Positions 6,450 through 9,167 of a DNA stretch of 9,167 nucleotides are shown here, piece by piece. Under the pieces are notes generated by a model. That model made no database searches. It was given only the letters and a program-made list of their open reading frames with translations, and was not told the origin of the DNA. Numbering within the stretch: position 1 is the stretch's first letter; each line of letters opens with the position of its first letter. The position numbers were made by a program, and so were the translations under genes. Origin of the DNA: DAOTTY01 sp034437575. GTDB taxonomy: Bacteria > Chloroflexota > Anaerolineae > Aggregatilineales > Phototrophicaceae. The stretch lies in contig DAOTTY010000058.1 of NCBI GenBank assembly GCA_034437575.1, forward strand, positions 1 through 9,167, written 5' to 3'.

Positions 6450-7892
6450 ATGGATAACGCAGTAACGATCATGATCTTCGGCGCTTCCGGTGACCTGACC
6501 GAGCGCAAACTGATTCCGGCGTTGTATCACCTTCAGCAAAAGGGGCGCTTGCCACAAAACTACAACATTATTGGCAACAGCCGCAGCGAGTTCAGCCACG
6601 AGGCATTCCGCGATAAGCTGCTGAAGGCCGCCCGCGATCACGTCCAAAACGGCTTTGATGAGGCCGCGTTCAGCGCTTTCGCGCAGAACATCTGGTATTT
6701 GCCGGGTAACGTGAAAGACGGGGCGTTCTACGAGCAGTTGAACGCTTTCATGAGCGAGCGCGAGAACGGCACCTCGAACCGGCTGTATTACCTATCAACG
6801 GCACCCTTTTTGTACGAACCTATCATCGAACAGCTTGGCGCAGCGGGGATGAACAAAGCACAGGACGGGTGGCAGCGTGTTGTGATCGAAAAGCCGTTTG
6901 GCTATGACCTGGAATCGGCCCATGCGCTTAACGATAAGGTTCACCACGTTTTCAAAGAAGATCAGGTCTACCGCATTGACCACTACCTGGGCAAAGAAAC
7001 CGCGCAAAACATCCTGTATCTGCGCTTTGCCAACACCATCTTTGAGCCGATCTGGAACCGCAACTACATCAACCACATTCAAATCACCGTAGCCGAGTCG
7101 GTCGATGTGGGCCGCCGGGCAGGCTATTACGACACGTCTGGTGTAATGCGCGACATGTTCCAAAATCACCTGCTGCAACTGCTAGCCCTCACTACAATGG
7201 AGCCGCCTACATCCTTCAATGCCGACGCGCTGCGTAATGAAAAGGTCAAGCTGTTACAGGCGGTCTACCCGGTTGAGATGCAAAACACCGTTCGCGCCCA
7301 GTATGACGGCTATTGCGGCCTGGAAGGGGTTGACCCCAGCAGCCAAACGCCCACCTTTGCCGCGCTGAAGCTGTTCATCGGTAACTGGCGCTGGGATGGT
7401 GTGCCGATTTACATGCGGTCGGGCAAGGCCATGCCGCTCAAGACGAGCGAAATCACGGTGCAGTTTAAGCGCCCGCCCCACATGATGTTCCGGCGCGGCA
7501 TTGAAAAGACCATCGAGGCCAACCGCCTGACGATTCACATCCAGCCGAATGAGGGCATTGACCTGGGCATTGAAGCGAAAATTCCCGGCACCTCAAACGA
7601 GTCGCGTCATGTGCTGATGGACTTCCAGTATGACGAGACGTTCGGAGAAAATCAAATTCCCGACGCCTACGAGCGCCTGATTCTGGACGCGATTCAGGGC
7701 GATGCGGCGCTTTTCTCGCGCAGTGACGGCATTGAAGCACAGTGGGGCATCGTGGATCATGTTATCAACGGGTGGGCCACTGCCGCCGACGCGCCCGCGC
7801 TCGTTAATTATGCGCCCGGTAGTTGGGGACCGCAAGAATCTGACGAACTGCTGGCCCGTGCCGGTCACCAGTGGCACGTTCACGATCACTAG
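6450..7892 (+). CDS. zwf: Glucose-6-phosphate 1-dehydrogenase
   Basis: This cytosolic enzyme oxidises glucose-6-phosphate to 6-phosphogluconolactone with NAD(P)+, the entry step of the oxidative pentose phosphate pathway. At 480 residues it is full length (Leuconostoc enzyme about 485). The cofactor motif GASGDLTERK is at 11-20, EKPFG at 147-151, and the active-site signature RIDHYLGKE at 175-183, with His178 for phosphate binding. His240 in FQNHLLQ is the catalytic base by alignment to the Leuconostoc enzyme; Asp177 would be its partner. The C-terminal substrate and dimer domain contains IYMRSGKAMPL and ends at HDH. GGGGAG at 6433-6438, inside the last codons of gnd, is the likely ribosome site, so translation may be coupled to gnd. 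A strong terminator follows 44 bases after the stop. No OpcA-type activator gene is adjacent. Confidence 0.98.
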   Translation: MDNAVTIMIFGASGDLTERKLIPALYHLQQKGRLPQNYNIIGNSRSEFSHEAFRDKLLKAARDHVQNGFDEAAFSAFAQNIWYLPGNVKDGAFYEQLNAFMSERENGTSNRLYYLSTAPFLYEPIIEQLGAAGMNKAQDGWQRVVIEKPFGYDLESAHALNDKVHHVFKEDQVYRIDHYLGKETAQNILYLRFANTIFEPIWNRNYINHIQITVAESVDVGRRAGYYDTSGVMRDMFQNHLLQLLALTTMEPPTSFNADALRNEKVKLLQAVYPVEMQNTVRAQYDGYCGLEGVDPSSQTPTFAALKLFIGNWRWDGVPIYMRSGKAMPLKTSEITVQFKRPPHMMFRRGIEKTIEANRLTIHIQPNEGIDLGIEAKIPGTSNESRHVLMDFQYDETFGENQIPDAYERLILDAIQGDAALFSRSDGIEAQWGIVDHVINGWATAADAPALVNYAPGSWGPQESDELLARAGHQWHVHDH

Positions 7893-7905
7893 GTCGTTTG
7901 TCGGA

Positions 7906-7933
7906 TTGCAACACGGCAAATTAGAGCGATAAT
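7906..7933 (+). promoter_or_regulatory. Candidate pgl promoter abutting the terminator
   Basis: TTGCAA (7906-7911, four of six) and GATAAT (7928-7933, five of six) are 16 bases apart. Transcription would start at about 7940, inside the 5' arm of the terminator hairpin at 7936-7961. An RNA begun there lacks most of the outer stem and should not be terminated efficiently, so pgl could be expressed despite the terminator. Positions are seen; the readthrough logic is inference. Confidence 0.4.
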
Positions 7934-7935
7934 GC

Positions 7936-7966
7936 AGCGGACGGGGGTTGCCCCATCCGCTTTTTT
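7936..7966 (+). terminator. Intrinsic terminator after zwf
   Basis: AGCGGACGGGG (7936-7946) pairs with CCCCATCCGCT (7951-7961) across a GTTG tetraloop. That gives ten base pairs with a single C-A mismatch, and the hairpin runs straight into T's at 7961-7966. This is the clearest intrinsic terminator in the window. It ends the gnd-zwf transcript 32 bases before the pgl start. Confidence 0.85.
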
Positions 7967-7998
7967 ACTCTGATGGTGCTAGAACGCTGAGGACACTG

Positions 7999-8727
7999 AT
8001 GCCAAACATCGAGATATACGGCGACAAGGCCAATTTAGTTAAAGCCGCTGCTGACCTGTTCGTAGAGCGGGCGCAGGCTGCAACCAAGCGCTTTACGGTT
8101 GCGCTGGCGGGGGGCAGCACCCCACTGCCCGTTTACGAGCTGTTGGCAACAGATGCCTACGCCCCGATGATTGACTGGAACACGGTTCACATCTTCTTTG
8201 GGGATGAGCGGGCCGTACCATCCACGCACAAAGACAGCAATTACAACGCCATCCAGGATGTGTTGTTGGGCCATTTGCCCATCCCGAAGGAAAACGTTCG
8301 TCGGATGCGTGGCGAATTGGGCGCAGAAGAAGCCGCCAAAGACTACGGCCTGATGCTCAAGGACTTCTTCGACGATGGCCCGCCCGCATTCGATTTGCAC
8401 TTGCTAGGTATGGGCGGCGATGGCCACACGCTGTCGCTTTTCCCTGGTGTGACGAGCGCCCTCGAAGAACACCACCACCGCGTCGTTGCCACAGGCGACG
8501 ACAAACACGACCACCCGCGCATCACCCTGACCGCGTGGGCCGCGAACGCCTCCCGGTTGATTGTTGTACTCGTTGCGGGTGAGGGCAAAGCAGAGGTGCT
8601 GCGCGATGTGCTGGAAGGGCCGCACCAGCCGCATAAATACCCCATCCAGTTGATTCAGCCCACAGACGGCGAACTCCGGTGGATGGTGGATAAGGCCGCC
8701 GCCGCCAAGCTGACGAAGAAGGTCTAA
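7999..8727 (+). CDS. pgl: 6-phosphogluconolactonase
   Basis: The enzyme hydrolyses 6-phosphogluconolactone to 6-phosphogluconate, the middle step between Zwf and Gnd. The 242-residue protein belongs to the NagB-like DevB/SOL family. Signatures are ALAGGSTPLPVYELL (35-49), the phosphate/substrate segment FFGDERAVPSTHKDSNY (66-82) and GMGGDGHTLSLFPG (137-150), in which His143 is the expected catalytic residue. The later segment RITLTAWAANASRLIVVLVAG fits the family C-terminal sheet. ATG 7999 is chosen because GAGGA (7989-7993) lies five bases upstream. A longer in-frame TTG start at 7948 would fall in the loop of the zwf terminator and is unlikely. The terminator between zwf and pgl suggests a separate promoter or partial readthrough rather than a plain three-gene operon. 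Its stop is eight bases from the stop of the convergent HEAT-repeat gene. Confidence 0.95.
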   Translation: MPNIEIYGDKANLVKAAADLFVERAQAATKRFTVALAGGSTPLPVYELLATDAYAPMIDWNTVHIFFGDERAVPSTHKDSNYNAIQDVLLGHLPIPKENVRRMRGELGAEEAAKDYGLMLKDFFDDGPPAFDLHLLGMGGDGHTLSLFPGVTSALEEHHHRVVATGDDKHDHPRITLTAWAANASRLIVVLVAGEGKAEVLRDVLEGPHQPHKYPIQLIQPTDGELRWMVDKAAAAKLTKKV

Positions 8728-8735
8728 TTTGTGGG

Positions 8736-9167
8736 TTAATAGCCATCCCAGTAGCGGTCGATGGCGTCCTGCGCGTCTTCACCGCCTAACCGCACTAACA
8801 CCTGATGCGCCATCTCTCGCGTCTCCCAGGTTTTGCCGTCACGCAGCACGGCAATCACCTGTTGTGTGATAGCCCGTGACGCGGGGGAGTCTCGGCGGCG
8901 GCCCATGTTGACTAATCCCCACCCGGCATTGGAGCGCACGTTATAGGCTGGGTCTTGTAGGGCGGCCACCAGCGCGGATGCTGCTTCGACGTTGTTTAGT
9001 TGATCGAGTGCCCATGCCGCCGTCGCCCGGACTTCAGGGTCGTGGTCGTACAGCATCAGGGCCATCGCCGCAGAAGTAGCACTCAGCAGGCGATTACCAC
9101 CCACCATGAACAGGGTCATACGTCGCACCTGGGCGTCGTCATGATGCAGGTTGCCTAATACACGGTC
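8736..9167 (-). CDS. HEAT-repeat protein (N-terminus beyond right edge)
   Basis: The minus-strand frame is open from the right edge (9167) to a TAA at 8738-8736, giving 143 residues of a protein whose N-terminus is missing. A GTG at 9128 could be read as a start, but the frame and the repeat pattern continue upstream (VLGNLHHDDAQVRR), so that codon is probably internal. Helical-pair repeats are visible: the D-AQVRRMTL unit, the DHDPEVRATAAWALDQL unit, the QDPAYNVRSNAGWGLVNMG unit and a last unit with WETREMAHQVLVRLGG, ending in AIDRYWDGY. The recurring D-P/A-x-VR-x-x-A pattern is that of PBS-lyase-type HEAT repeats, which form protein-binding solenoids. No catalytic domain, signal or membrane segment lies in the visible part. 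The partner and role are unknown. It converges on pgl. Confidence 0.87.
   Translation of the reverse strand, partial: DRVLGNLHHDDAQVRRMTLFMVGGNRLLSATSAAMALMLYDHDPEVRATAAWALDQLNNVEAASALVAALQDPAYNVRSNAGWGLVNMGRRRDSPASRAITQQVIAVLRDGKTWETREMAHQVLVRLGGEDAQDAIDRYWDGY

Noticed and set aside
7948..7998. TTG start at 7948 for pgl
   Set aside because: It falls in the loop of the zwf terminator and adds residues outside the family; ATG 7999 has a clear GAGGA site.

Overview
The window looks like an ordinary bacterial chromosome segment: moderately GC-rich by eye, gene-dense, with short intergenic gaps and Shine-Dalgarno sites before most starts. The mix of a short-type 6-phosphogluconate dehydrogenase, a fused FAD/Fe-S oxidase, a tandem-SLATT membrane protein, a DUF4178 protein and a HEAT-repeat protein would fit a Chloroflexota (Anaerolineae-like) genome. 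That placement is a weak guess from gene content; no rRNA or phylogenetic marker is present.

Layout, left to right. (1) A minus-strand zinc-ribbon + DUF4178 protein (to 596) whose C-terminus runs off the left edge. (2) A divergent intergenic region (597-768), then a 951-residue YdiJ/GlcD-GlcF-like fused FAD-linked oxidase and Fe-S protein (769-3624). (3) A gap with two mutually exclusive hairpins and a TATAAT promoter, then a 523-residue membrane protein that reads as two SLATT/DUF4231 modules in tandem (3793-5364), followed by a probable terminator. (4) The oxidative pentose phosphate genes: gnd (5527-6441) and zwf (6450-7892), 8 bases apart, then a strong intrinsic terminator, then pgl (7999-8727). 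(5) A minus-strand HEAT-repeat protein (8736-9167), convergent with pgl and cut at its N-terminus by the right edge.

zwf, pgl and gnd encode all three steps from glucose-6-phosphate to ribulose-5-phosphate, so 4-5 kb of the window is one pathway that makes NAD(P)H. The FAD/Fe-S oxidase is a respiratory-type 2-hydroxyacid dehydrogenase and is a separate transcription unit. The SLATT protein has its own promoter and terminator and no visible SMODS, SLOG, nuclease or other conflict partner, so its link to its metabolic neighbours is unproven.

No tRNA, rRNA, CRISPR array, insertion sequence or prophage signal was seen. I did not find a clear multi-gene novel system. The least-explained items are the orphan tandem-SLATT protein, the truncated DUF4178 gene whose neighbours lie outside the window, and a promoter that abuts a terminator between zwf and pgl.
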